Below, piece after piece: positions 8,408 to 20,087 of a DNA stretch of 64,000 bases; within the stretch, counting starts at the first letter, position 1, and each line of letters begins with the position of its first letter. The DNA is taken from assembly GCF_051348905.1 (NCBI RefSeq), contig NC_135232.1:846090514-846154513 (forward strand), in the 5' to 3' direction. This DNA is from Ranitomeya variabilis. Taxonomy: Eukaryota > Chordata > Amphibia > Anura > Dendrobatidae. The notes beneath the pieces are model-generated. The model worked only from the letters and a program-made list of their open reading frames with translations, did not search any database and was not told where the DNA came from. Made by a program: the position numbers and the translations under genes.

Positions 8408-8480
8408 GCCTGGGTAGCTCAGTCGGTAGAGCATCAGACTTTTAATCTGAGGGTCCAGGGTTCAAGTCCCCGTTCAGGCG
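8408..8480 (+). tRNA. tRNA-Lys-TTT: tRNA-Lys (TTT), T64C variant
   Basis: C at 8471 (base 64), as in the copy at 1530. Spacer M=C, R=A, 683 bp because of one extra T near 8534. Confidence 0.9.
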
Positions 8481-9090
8481 TCTTTTAAATTTCATCCTAT
8501 CACTTTGTTTAAATTTCAGCTTGTGCTTTAAGTTTAAGTTACATGCTTAGTTCACTCATTTGTTATTAAAAAATAAAAATGTTGCTTTTCTTCTAGATAG
8601 GAAAAGATACATTTGAATATGTCCAAACTGAATGCACGATGCTTTGCTTGATTTTGGCATTGTACAGTGATATTAAGCAGGAACATATGTTTCCCATAAA
8701 AAGCAAGCAGAACCACAGTGAGTTCTACTTTTCTCTGTAGCACATGTGGCATCAACATTATGAAAGACAATAAACATCAGTACTGAGCTGTACGTATGTG
8801 AATTCAGCTTTGGAGAAAGCTAAATCAATTGCTTGATGTTGCAGCTCCACCTGCTTGTAACTGCACAAGTCTGATAGCTTTTCACTGGGCTGAGTGCTCA
8901 ACACTGCTCTTTCCCATTTTCCTATGCATAGAGTTAAAAAAGAGATGTAACCTGACACCTCATTGTGCTGGCAGTGTTGACTTTGATTTTGAGTTTGCAC
9001 AGTGACATAAAGAAAGCAGCATATCTTAGGGTACAGATCGATGAATAGGAAGAGAATCTTAAAAAATGTACAAACTTTTTTCTGGAGAGG

Positions 9091-9163
9091 GCCTGGGTAG
9101 CTCAGTCGGTAGAGCATCAGACTTTTAATCTGAGGGTCCAGGGTTCAAGTCCCTGTTCAGGCG
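9091..9163 (+). tRNA. tRNA-Lys-TTT: tRNA-Lys (TTT)
   Basis: Consensus body. Spacer M=A, R=A, 686 bp, with AACAGC at 9544. First unit of higher-order copy 1. Confidence 0.97.
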
Positions 9164-9776
9164 TCTTTTAAATTTCATCCTATCACTTTGTTTAAATTTC
9201 AGCTTGTGCTTTAAGTTAAGTTACATGCTTAGTTCACTCATTTGTTATTAAAAAATAAAAATGTTGCTTTTCTTCTAGATAGGAAAAGATACATTTGAAT
9301 ATGTCCAAACTGAATGCACGATGCTTTGCTTGATTTTGGCATTGTACAGTGATATTAAGCAGGAACATATGTTTCCCATAAAAAGCAAGCAGAACCAAAG
9401 TGAGTTCTACTTTTCTCTGTAGCACATGTGGCATCAACATTATGAAAGACAATAAACATCAGTACTGAGCTGTACGTATGTGAATTCAGCTTTGGAGAAA
9501 GCTAAATCAATTGCTTGATGTTGCAGCTCCACCTGCTTGTAACAGCACAAGTCTGATAGCTTTTCACTGGGCTGAGTGCTCAACACTGCTCTTTCCCATT
9601 TTCCTATGCATAGAGTTAAAAAAGAGATGTAACCTGACACCTCATTGTGCTGGCAGACAGTGTTGACTTTGATTTTGAGTTTGCACAGTGACATAAAGAA
9701 AGCAGCATATCTTAGGGTACAGATCGATGAATAGGAAGAGAATCTTAAAAAATGTACAAACTTTTTTCTGGAGAGG

Positions 9777-9849
9777 GCCTGGGTATCTCAGTCGGTAGAG
9801 CATCAGACTTTTAATCTGAGGGTCCAGGGTTCAAGTCCCTGTTCAGGCG
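9777..9849 (+). tRNA. tRNA-Lys-TTT: tRNA-Lys (TTT), G10T variant
   Basis: T at 9786. Spacer M=C, R=A, ending in CAATCTTTTTT before the next tRNA. Confidence 0.85.
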
Positions 9850-10458
9850 TCTTTTAAATTTCATCCTATCACTTTGTTTAAATTTCAGCTTGTGCTTTAA
9901 GTTAAGTTACATGCTTAGTTCACTCATTTGTTATTAAAAAATAAAAATGTTGCTTTTCTTCTAGATAGGAAAAGATACATTTGAATATGTCCAAACTGAA
10001 TGCACGATGCTTTGCTTGATTTTGGCATTGTACAGTGATATTAAGCAGGAACATATGTTTCCCATAAAAAGCAAGCAGAACCACAGTGAGTTCTACTTTT
10101 CTCTGTAGCACATGTGGCATCAACATTATGAAAGACAATAAACATCAGTACTGAGCTGTACGTATGTGAATTCAGCTTTGGAGAAAGCTAAATCAATTGC
10201 TTGATGTTGCAGCTCCACCTGCTTGTAACTGCACAAGTCTGATAGCTTTTCACTGGGCTGAGTGCTCAACACTGCTCTTTCCCATTTTCCTATGCATAGA
10301 GTTAAAAAAGAGATGTAACCTGACACCTCATTGTGCTGGCAGTGTTGACTTTGATTTTGAGTTTGCACAGTGACATAAAGAAAGCAGCATATCTTAGGGT
10401 ACAGATCGATGAATAGGAAGAGAATCTTAAAAAATGTACAATCTTTTTTCTGGAGAGG

Positions 10459-10531
10459 GCCTGGGTAGCTCAGTCGGTAGAGCATCAGACTTTTAATCTG
10501 AGGGTCCAGGGTTCAAGTCCCTGTTCAGGCG
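10459..10531 (+). tRNA. tRNA-Lys-TTT: tRNA-Lys (TTT)
   Basis: Consensus body. Spacer M=C, R=A, with TTGTTGTT near 10614. Confidence 0.97.
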
Positions 10532-11140
10532 TCTTTTAAATTTCATCCTATCACTTTGTTTAAATTTCAGCTTGTGCTTTAAGTTAAGTTACATGCTTAG
10601 TTCACTCATTTGTTGTTAAAAAATAAAAATGTTGCTTTTCTTCTAGATAGGAAAAGATACATTTGAATATGTCCAAACTGAATGCACGATGCTTTGCTTG
10701 ATTTTGGCATTGTACAGTGATATTAAGCAGGAACATATGTTTCCCATAAAAAGCAAGCAGAACCACAGTGAGTTCTACTTTTCTCTGTAGCACATGTGGC
10801 ATCAACATTATGAAAGACAATAAACATCAGTACTGAGCTGTACGTATGTGAATTCAGCTTTGGAGAAAGCTAAATCAATTGCTTGATGTTGCAGCTCCAC
10901 CTGCTTGTAACTGCACAAGTCTGATAGCTTTTCACTGGGCTGAGTGCTCAACACTGCTCTTTCCCATTTTCCTATGCATAGAGTTAAAAAAGAGATGTAA
11001 CCTGACACCTCATTGTGCTGGCAGTGTTGACTTTGATTTTGAGTTTGCACAGTGACATAAAGAAAGCAGCATATCTTAGGGTACAGATCGATGAATAGGA
11101 AGAGAATCTTAAAAAATGTACAAACATTTTTCTGGAGAGG

Positions 11141-11213
11141 GCCTGGGTAGCTCAGTCGGTAGAGCATCAGACTTTTAATCTGAGGGTCCAGGGTTCAAGT
11201 CCCTGTTCAGGCG
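11141..11213 (+). tRNA. tRNA-Lys-TTT: tRNA-Lys (TTT)
   Basis: Consensus body. 5' flank ACATTTTTC. Spacer M=A, R=A. Confidence 0.97.
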
Positions 11214-11822
11214 TCTTTTAAATTTCATCCTATCACTTTGTTTAAATTTCAGCTTGTGCTTTAAGTTAAGTTACATGCTTAGTTCACTCATTTGTTATTA
11301 AAAAATAAAAATGTTGCTTTTCTTCTAGATAGGAAAAGATACATTTGAATATGTCCAAACTGAATGCACGATGCTTTGCTTGATTTTGGCATTGTACAGT
11401 GATATTAAGCAGGAACATATGTTTCCCATAAAAAGCAAGCAGAACCAAAGTGAGTTCTACTTTTCTCTGTAGCACATGTGGCATCAACATTATGAAAGAC
11501 AATAAACATCAGTACTGAGCTGTACGTATGTGAATTCAGCTTTGGAGAAAGCTAAATCAATTGCTTGATGTTGCAGCTCCACCTGCTTGTAACTGCACAA
11601 GTCTGATAGCTTTTCACTGGGCTGAGTGCTCAACACTGCTCTTTCCCATTTTCCTATGCATAGAGTTAAAAAAGAGATGTAACCTGACACCTCATTGTGC
11701 TGGCAGTGTTGACTTTGATTTTGAGTTTGCACAGTGACATAAAGAAAGCAGCATATCTTAGGGTACAGATCGATGAATAGGAAGAGAATCTTAAAAAATG
11801 TACAAACTTTTTTCTGGAGAGG

Positions 11823-11895
11823 GCCTGGGTAGCTCAGTCGGTAGAGCATCAGACTTTTAATCTGAGGGTCCAGGGTTCAAGTCCCTGTTCAGGCG
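11823..11895 (+). tRNA. tRNA-Lys-TTT: tRNA-Lys (TTT)
   Basis: Consensus body. Spacer M=A, R=A, 686 bp. Confidence 0.97.
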
Positions 11896-12508
11896 TCTTT
11901 TAAATTTCATCCTATCACTTTGTTTAAATTTCAGCTTGTGCTTTAAGTTAAGTTACATGCTTAGTTCACTCATTTGTTATTAAAAAATAAAAATGTTGCT
12001 TTTCTTCTAGATAGGAAAAGATACATTTGAATATGTCCAAACTGAATGCACGATGCTTTGCTTGATTTTGGCATTGTACAGTGATATTAAGCAGGAACAT
12101 ATGTTTCCCATAAAAAGCAAGCAGAACCAAAGTGAGTTCTACTTTTCTCTGTAGCACATGTGGCATCAACATTATGAAAGACAATAAACATCAGTACTGA
12201 GCTGTACGTATGTGAATTCAGCTTTGGAGAAAGCTAAATCAATTGCTTGATGTTGCAGCTCCACCTGCTTGTAACTGCACAAGTCTGATAGCTTTTCACT
12301 GGGCTGAGTGCTCAACACTGCTCTTTCCCATTTTCCTATGCATAGAGTTAAAAAAGAGATGTAACCTGACACCTCATTGTGCTGGCAGACAGTGTTGACT
12401 TTGATTTTGAGTTTGCACAGTGACATAAAGAAAGCAGCATATCTTAGGGTACAGATCGATGAATAGGAAGAGAATCTTAAAAAATGTACAAACGTTTTTC
12501 TGGAGAGG

Positions 12509-12581
12509 GCCTGGGTATCTCAGTCGGTAGAGCATCAGACTTTTAATCTGAGGGTCCAGGGTTCAAGTCCCTGTTCAGGCG
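12509..12581 (+). tRNA. tRNA-Lys-TTT: tRNA-Lys (TTT), G10T variant
   Basis: T at 12518. The 5' flank ACGTTTTT matches the copy at 2898, but the preceding spacer lacks the AACAGC mark that accompanies the other G10T copies. Spacer M=C, R=A. Confidence 0.85.
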
Positions 12582-13190
12582 TCTTTTAAATTTCATCCTA
12601 TCACTTTGTTTAAATTTCAGCTTGTGCTTTAAGTTAAGTTACATGCTTAGTTCACTCATTTGTTATTAAAAAATAAAAATGTTGCTTTTCTTCTAGATAG
12701 GAAAAGATACATTTGAATATGTCCAAACTGAATGCACGATGCTTTGCTTGATTTTGGCATTGTACAGTGATATTAAGCAGGAACATATGTTTCCCATAAA
12801 AAGCAAGCAGAACCACAGTGAGTTCTACTTTTCTCTGTAGCACATGTGGCATCAACATTATGAAAGACAATAAACATCAGTACTGAGCTGTACGTATGTG
12901 AATTCAGCTTTGGAGAAAGCTAAATCAATTGCTTGATGTTGCAGCTCCACCTGCTTGTAACTGCACAAGTCTGATAGCTTTTCACTGGGCTGAGTGCTCA
13001 ACACTGCTCTTTCCCATTTTCCTATGCATAGAGTTAAAAAAGAGATGTAACCTGACACCTCATTGTGCTGGCAGTGTTGACTTTGATTTTGAGTTTGCAC
13101 AGTGACATAAAGAAAGCAGCATATCTTAGGGTACAGATCGATGAATAGGAAGAGAATCTTAAAAAATGTACAAACTTTTTTCTGGAGAGG

Positions 13191-13263
13191 GCCTGGGTAG
13201 CTCAGTCGGTAGAGCATCAGACTTTTAATCTGAGGGTCCAGGGTTCAAGTCCCTGTTCAGGCG
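13191..13263 (+). tRNA. tRNA-Lys-TTT: tRNA-Lys (TTT)
   Basis: Consensus body. Spacer M=A, R=A, 686 bp (the last long unit), with AACAGC at 13644. Confidence 0.97.
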
Positions 13264-13876
13264 TCTTTTAAATTTCATCCTATCACTTTGTTTAAATTTC
13301 AGCTTGTGCTTTAAGTTAAGTTACATGCTTAGTTCACTCATTTGTTATTAAAAAATAAAAATGTTGCTTTTCTTCTAGATAGGAAAAGATACATTTGAAT
13401 ATGTCCAAACTGAATGCACGATGCTTTGCTTGATTTTGGCATTGTACAGTGATATTAAGCAGGAACATATGTTTCCCATAAAAAGCAAGCAGAACCAAAG
13501 TGAGTTCTACTTTTCTCTGTAGCACATGTGGCATCAACATTATGAAAGACAATAAACATCAGTACTGAGCTGTACGTATGTGAATTCAGCTTTGGAGAAA
13601 GCTAAATCAATTGCTTGATGTTGCAGCTCCACCTGCTTGTAACAGCACAAGTCTGATAGCTTTTCACTGGGCTGAGTGCTCAACACTGCTCTTTCCCATT
13701 TTCCTATGCATAGAGTTAAAAAAGAGATGTAACCTGACACCTCATTGTGCTGGCAGACAGTGTTGACTTTGATTTTGAGTTTGCACAGTGACATAAAGAA
13801 AGCAGCATATCTTAGGGTACAGATCGATGAATAGGAAGAGAATCTTAAAAAATGTACAAACTTTTTTCTGGAGAGG

Positions 13877-13949
13877 GCCTGGGTATCTCAGTCGGTAGAG
13901 CATCAGACTTTTAATCTGAGGGTCCAGGGTTCAAGTCCCTGTTCAGGCG
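13877..13949 (+). tRNA. tRNA-Lys-TTT: tRNA-Lys (TTT), G10T variant
   Basis: T at 13886; the last G10T copy in the window. Spacer M=C, R=A. Confidence 0.85.
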
Positions 13950-14558
13950 TCTTTTAAATTTCATCCTATCACTTTGTTTAAATTTCAGCTTGTGCTTTAA
14001 GTTAAGTTACATGCTTAGTTCACTCATTTGTTATTAAAAAATAAAAATGTTGCTTTTCTTCTAGATAGGAAAAGATACATTTGAATATGTCCAAACTGAA
14101 TGCACGATGCTTTGCTTGATTTTGGCATTGTACAGTGATATTAAGCAGGAACATATGTTTCCCATAAAAAGCAAGCAGAACCACAGTGAGTTCTACTTTT
14201 CTCTGTAGCACATGTGGCATCAACATTATGAAAGACAATAAACATCAGTACTGAGCTGTACGTATGTGAATTCAGCTTTGGAGAAAGCTAAATCAATTGC
14301 TTGATGTTGCAGCTCCACCTGCTTGTAACTGCACAAGTCTGATAGCTTTTCACTGGGCTGAGTGCTCAACACTGCTCTTTCCCATTTTCCTATGCATAGA
14401 GTTAAAAAAGAGATGTAACCTGACACCTCATTGTGCTGGCAGTGTTGACTTTGATTTTGAGTTTGCACAGTGACATAAAGAAAGCAGCATATCTTAGGGT
14501 ACAGATCGATGAATAGGAAGAGAATCTTAAAAAATGTACAATCTTTTTTCTGGAGAGG

Positions 14559-14631
14559 GCCTGGGTAGCTCAGTCGGTAGAGCATCAGACTTTTAATCTG
14601 AGGGTCCAGGGTTCAAGTCCCTGTTCAGGCG
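14559..14631 (+). tRNA. tRNA-Lys-TTT: tRNA-Lys (TTT)
   Basis: Consensus body. 5' flank CAATCTTTTTT. Spacer M=C, R=A. Confidence 0.97.
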
Positions 14632-15240
14632 TCTTTTAAATTTCATCCTATCACTTTGTTTAAATTTCAGCTTGTGCTTTAAGTTAAGTTACATGCTTAG
14701 TTCACTCATTTGTTGTTAAAAAATAAAAATGTTGCTTTTCTTCTAGATAGGAAAAGATACATTTGAATATGTCCAAACTGAATGCACGATGCTTTGCTTG
14801 ATTTTGGCATTGTACAGTGATATTAAGCAGGAACATATGTTTCCCATAAAAAGCAAGCAGAACCACAGTGAGTTCTACTTTTCTCTGTAGCACATGTGGC
14901 ATCAACATTATGAAAGACAATAAACATCAGTACTGAGCTGTACGTATGTGAATTCAGCTTTGGAGAAAGCTAAATCAATTGCTTGATGTTGCAGCTCCAC
15001 CTGCTTGTAACTGCACAAGTCTGATAGCTTTTCACTGGGCTGAGTGCTCAACACTGCTCTTTCCCATTTTCCTATGCATAGAGTTAAAAAAGAGATGTAA
15101 CCTGACACCTCATTGTGCTGGCAGTGTTGACTTTGATTTTGAGTTTGCACAGTGACATAAAGAAAGCAGCATATCTTAGGGTACAGATCGATGAATAGGA
15201 AGAGAATCTTAAAAAATGTACAAACATTTTTCTGGAGAGG

Positions 15241-15313
15241 GCCTGGGTAGCTCAGTCGGTAGAGCATCAGACTTTTAATCTGAGGGTCCAGGGTTCAAGT
15301 CCCTGTTCAGGCG
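15241..15313 (+). tRNA. tRNA-Lys-TTT: tRNA-Lys (TTT)
   Basis: Consensus body. 5' flank ACATTTTTC. Spacer M=A, R=A. Confidence 0.97.
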
Positions 15314-15922
15314 TCTTTTAAATTTCATCCTATCACTTTGTTTAAATTTCAGCTTGTGCTTTAAGTTAAGTTACATGCTTAGTTCACTCATTTGTTATTA
15401 AAAAATAAAAATGTTGCTTTTCTTCTAGATAGGAAAAGATACATTTGAATATGTCCAAACTGAATGCACGATGCTTTGCTTGATTTTGGCATTGTACAGT
15501 GATATTAAGCAGGAACATATGTTTCCCATAAAAAGCAAGCAGAACCAAAGTGAGTTCTACTTTTCTCTGTAGCACATGTGGCATCAACATTATGAAAGAC
15601 AATAAACATCAGTACTGAGCTGTACGTATGTGAATTCAGCTTTGGAGAAAGCTAAATCAATTGCTTGATGTTGCAGCTCCACCTGCTTGTAACTGCACAA
15701 GTCTGATAGCTTTTCACTGGGCTGAGTGCTCAACACTGCTCTTTCCCATTTTCCTATGCATAGAGTTAAAAAAGAGATGTAACCTGACACCTCATTGTGC
15801 TGGCAGTGTTGACTTTGATTTTGAGTTTGCACAGTGACATAAAGAAAGCAGCATATCTTAGGGTACAGATCGATGAATAGGAAGAGAATCTTAAAAAATG
15901 TACAAACTTTTTTCTGGAGAGG

Positions 15923-15995
15923 GCCTGGGTAGCTCAGTCGGTAGAGCATCAGACTTTTAATCTGAGGGTCCAGGGTTCAAGTCCCTGTTCAGGCG
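15923..15995 (+). tRNA. tRNA-Lys-TTT: tRNA-Lys (TTT)
   Basis: Consensus body. Spacer M=A, R=A. Confidence 0.97.
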
Positions 15996-16604
15996 TCTTT
16001 TAAATTTCATCCTATCACTTTGTTTAAATTTCAGCTTGTGCTTTAAGTTAAGTTACATGCTTAGTTCACTCATTTGTTATTAAAAAATAAAAATGTTGCT
16101 TTTCTTCTAGATAGGAAAAGATACATTTGAATATGTCCAAACTGAATGCACGATGCTTTGCTTGATTTTGGCATTGTACAGTGATATTAAGCAGGAACAT
16201 ATGTTTCCCATAAAAAGCAAGCAGAACCAAAGTGAGTTCTACTTTTCTCTGTAGCACATGTGGCATCAACATTATGAAAGACAATAAACATCAGTACTGA
16301 GCTGTACGTATGTGAATTCAGCTTTGGAGAAAGCTAAATCAATTGCTTGATGTTGCAGCTCCACCTGCTTGTAACTGCACAAGTCTGATAGCTTTTCACT
16401 GGGCTGAGTGCTCAACACTGCTCTTTCCCATTTTCCTATGCATAGAGTTAAAAAAGAGATGTAACCTGACACCTCATTGTGCTGGCAGTGTTGACTTTGA
16501 TTTTGAGTTTGCACAGTGACATAAAGAAAGCAGCATATCTTAGGGTACAGATCGATGAATAGGAAGAGAATCTTAAAAAATGTACAAACTTTTTTCTGGA
16601 GAGG

Positions 16605-16677
16605 GCCTGGGTAGCTCAGTCGGTAGAGCATCAGACTTTTAATCTGAGGGTCCAGGCTTCAAGTCCCTGTTCAGGCG
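16605..16677 (+). tRNA. tRNA-Lys-TTT: tRNA-Lys (TTT), G53C variant
   Basis: C at 16657 replaces the near-invariant G53. This breaks the 53:61 pair that closes the T loop and changes the B box, so this copy is probably weak or silent. Unique in the window. Spacer M=C, R=A. Confidence 0.8.
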
Positions 16678-17286
16678 TCTTTTAAATTTCATCCTATCAC
16701 TTTGTTTAAATTTCAGCTTGTGCTTTAAGTTAAGTTACATGCTTAGTTCACTCATTTGTTATTAAAAAATAAAAATGTTGCTTTTCTTCTAGATAGGAAA
16801 AGATACATTTGAATATGTCCAAACTGAATGCACGATGCTTTGCTTGATTTTGGCATTGTACAGTGATATTAAGCAGGAACATATGTTTCCCATAAAAAGC
16901 AAGCAGAACCACAGTGAGTTCTACTTTTCTCTGTAGCACATGTGGCATCAACATTATGAAAGACAATAAACATCAGTACTGAGCTGTACGTATGTGAATT
17001 CAGCTTTGGAGAAAGCTAAATCAATTGCTTGATGTTGCAGCTCCACCTGCTTGTAACTGCACAAGTCTGATAGCTTTTCACTGGGCTGAGTGCTCAACAC
17101 TGCTCTTTCCCATTTTCCTATGCATAGAGTTAAAAAAGAGATGTAACCTGACACCTCATTGTGCTGGCAGTGTTGACTTTGATTTTGAGTTTGCACAGTG
17201 ACATAAAGAAAGCAGCATATCTTAGGGTACAGATCGATGAATAGGAAGAGAATCTTAAAAAATGTACAATCTTTTTTCTGGAGAGG

Positions 17287-17359
17287 GCCTGGGTAGCTCA
17301 GTCGGTAGAGCATCAGACTTTTAATCTGAGGGTCCAGGGTTCAAGTCCCTGTTCAGGCG
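17287..17359 (+). tRNA. tRNA-Lys-TTT: tRNA-Lys (TTT)
   Basis: Consensus body. 5' flank CAATCTTTTTT. Spacer M=C, R=A, TTGTTGTT. Confidence 0.97.
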
Positions 17360-17968
17360 TCTTTTAAATTTCATCCTATCACTTTGTTTAAATTTCAGCT
17401 TGTGCTTTAAGTTAAGTTACATGCTTAGTTCACTCATTTGTTGTTAAAAAATAAAAATGTTGCTTTTCTTCTAGATAGGAAAAGATACATTTGAATATGT
17501 CCAAACTGAATGCACGATGCTTTGCTTGATTTTGGCATTGTACAGTGATATTAAGCAGGAACATATGTTTCCCATAAAAAGCAAGCAGAACCACAGTGAG
17601 TTCTACTTTTCTCTGTAGCACATGTGGCATCAACATTATGAAAGACAATAAACATCAGTACTGAGCTGTACGTATGTGAATTCAGCTTTGGAGAAAGCTA
17701 AATCAATTGCTTGATGTTGCAGCTCCACCTGCTTGTAACTGCACAAGTCTGATAGCTTTTCACTGGGCTGAGTGCTCAACACTGCTCTTTCCCATTTTCC
17801 TATGCATAGAGTTAAAAAAGAGATGTAACCTGACACCTCATTGTGCTGGCAGTGTTGACTTTGATTTTGAGTTTGCACAGTGACATAAAGAAAGCAGCAT
17901 ATCTTAGGGTACAGATCGATGAATAGGAAGAGAATCTTAAAAAATGTACAAACTTTTTTCTGGAGAGG

Positions 17969-18041
17969 GCCTGGGTAGCTCAGTCGGTAGAGCATCAGAC
18001 TTTTAATCTGAGGGTCCAGGGTTCAAGTCCCTGTTCAGGCG
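17969..18041 (+). tRNA. tRNA-Lys-TTT: tRNA-Lys (TTT)
   Basis: Consensus body. Spacer M=C, R=A, TTGTTGTT. Confidence 0.97.
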
Positions 18042-18650
18042 TCTTTTAAATTTCATCCTATCACTTTGTTTAAATTTCAGCTTGTGCTTTAAGTTAAGTT
18101 ACATGCTTAGTTCACTCATTTGTTGTTAAAAAATAAAAATGTTGCTTTTCTTCTAGATAGGAAAAGATACATTTGAATATGTCCAAACTGAATGCACGAT
18201 GCTTTGCTTGATTTTGGCATTGTACAGTGATATTAAGCAGGAACATATGTTTCCCATAAAAAGCAAGCAGAACCACAGTGAGTTCTACTTTTCTCTGTAG
18301 CACATGTGGCATCAACATTATGAAAGACAATAAACATCAGTACTGAGCTGTACGTATGTGAATTCAGCTTTGGAGAAAGCTAAATCAATTGCTTGATGTT
18401 GCAGCTCCACCTGCTTGTAACTGCACAAGTCTGATAGCTTTTCACTGGGCTGAGTGCTCAACACTGCTCTTTCCCATTTTCCTATGCATAGAGTTAAAAA
18501 AGAGATGTAACCTGACACCTCATTGTGCTGGCAGTGTTGACTTTGATTTTGAGTTTGCACAGTGACATAAAGAAAGCAGCATATCTTAGGGTACAGATCG
18601 ATGAATAGGAAGAGAATCTTAAAAAATGTACAAACATTTTTCTGGAGAGG

Positions 18651-18723
18651 GCCTGGGTAGCTCAGTCGGTAGAGCATCAGACTTTTAATCTGAGGGTCCA
18701 GGGTTCAAGTCCCTGTTCAGGCG
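18651..18723 (+). tRNA. tRNA-Lys-TTT: tRNA-Lys (TTT)
   Basis: Consensus body. 5' flank ACATTTTTC. Spacer M=A, R=A. Confidence 0.97.
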
Positions 18724-19332
18724 TCTTTTAAATTTCATCCTATCACTTTGTTTAAATTTCAGCTTGTGCTTTAAGTTAAGTTACATGCTTAGTTCACTCA
18801 TTTGTTATTAAAAAATAAAAATGTTGCTTTTCTTCTAGATAGGAAAAGATACATTTGAATATGTCCAAACTGAATGCACGATGCTTTGCTTGATTTTGGC
18901 ATTGTACAGTGATATTAAGCAGGAACATATGTTTCCCATAAAAAGCAAGCAGAACCAAAGTGAGTTCTACTTTTCTCTGTAGCACATGTGGCATCAACAT
19001 TATGAAAGACAATAAACATCAGTACTGAGCTGTACGTATGTGAATTCAGCTTTGGAGAAAGCTAAATCAATTGCTTGATGTTGCAGCTCCACCTGCTTGT
19101 AACTGCACAAGTCTGATAGCTTTTCACTGGGCTGAGTGCTCAACACTGCTCTTTCCCATTTTCCTATGCATAGAGTTAAAAAAGAGATGTAACCTGACAC
19201 CTCATTGTGCTGGCAGTGTTGACTTTGATTTTGAGTTTGCACAGTGACATAAAGAAAGCAGCATATCTTAGGGTACAGATCGATGAATAGGAAGAGAATC
19301 TTAAAAAATGTACAAACTTTTTTCTGGAGAGG

Positions 19333-19405
19333 GCCTGGGTAGCTCAGTCGGTAGAGCATCAGACTTTTAATCTGAGGGTCCAGGGTTCAAGTCCCTGTTC
19401 AGGCG
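19333..19405 (+). tRNA. tRNA-Lys-TTT: tRNA-Lys (TTT)
   Basis: Consensus body. Spacer M=A, R=A. Confidence 0.97.
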
Positions 19406-20014
19406 TCTTTTAAATTTCATCCTATCACTTTGTTTAAATTTCAGCTTGTGCTTTAAGTTAAGTTACATGCTTAGTTCACTCATTTGTTATTAAAAAATAA
19501 AAATGTTGCTTTTCTTCTAGATAGGAAAAGATACATTTGAATATGTCCAAACTGAATGCACGATGCTTTGCTTGATTTTGGCATTGTACAGTGATATTAA
19601 GCAGGAACATATGTTTCCCATAAAAAGCAAGCAGAACCAAAGTGAGTTCTACTTTTCTCTGTAGCACATGTGGCATCAACATTATGAAAGACAATAAACA
19701 TCAGTACTGAGCTGTACGTATGTGAATTCAGCTTTGGAGAAAGCTAAATCAATTGCTTGATGTTGCAGCTCCACCTGCTTGTAACTGCACAAGTCTGATA
19801 GCTTTTCACTGGGCTGAGTGCTCAACACTGCTCTTTCCCATTTTCCTATGCATAGAGTTAAAAAAGAGATGTAACCTGACACCTCATTGTGCTGGCAGTG
19901 TTGACTTTGATTTTGAGTTTGCACAGTGACATAAAGAAAGCAGCATATCTTAGGGTACAGATCGATGAATAGGAAGAGAATCTTAAAAAATGTACAAACT
20001 TTTTTCTGGAGAGG

Positions 20015-20087
20015 GCCTGGGTAGCTCAGTCGGTAGAGCATCAGACTTTTAATCTGAGGGTCCAGGGTTCAAGTCCCTGTTCAGGCG
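20015..20087 (+). tRNA. tRNA-Lys-TTT: tRNA-Lys (TTT)
   Basis: Consensus body. Spacer M=C, R=A. Confidence 0.97.

Larger units (their letters stand above)
9091..11822 (+). repeat. Higher-order block, copy 1 (four units)
   Basis: Four consecutive units carry a set of private marks in order: TAACAGCACA (9544), G10T tRNA at 9777, CAATCTTTTTT before the tRNA at 10459, TTGTTGTTAAA (near 10614) and ACATTTTTC before the tRNA at 11141. The same series recurs exactly 4,100 bp later. Confidence 0.85.
13191..15922 (+). repeat. Higher-order block, copy 2 (four units)
   Basis: Repeats all five marks of 9091-11822 at a constant 4,100-bp offset: 13644, tRNA 13877, before 14559, near 14714 and before 15241. 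The next unit diverges from its counterpart: the unit at 11823 has the AGAC insert, that at 15923 does not. Confidence 0.85.
17260..20014 (+). repeat. Higher-order block, partial rearranged third copy
   Basis: CAATCTTTTTT recurs before the tRNA at 17287, TTGTTGTTAAA recurs in two adjacent units (17442 and 18124), and ACATTTTTC recurs before the tRNA at 18651. Relative to the copy at 13877-16604 this has one extra unit, and it then follows the same M order (A, A, C). The G10T and AACAGC marks are missing. Confidence 0.7.

Noticed and set aside
9091-17286. Higher-order repeats as an assembly artefact
   Set aside because: Not fully excluded, but the copies differ (AGAC insert and G10T at 11823-12581 against 15923-16677, and G53C at 16657), which a simple duplicated contig would not show.
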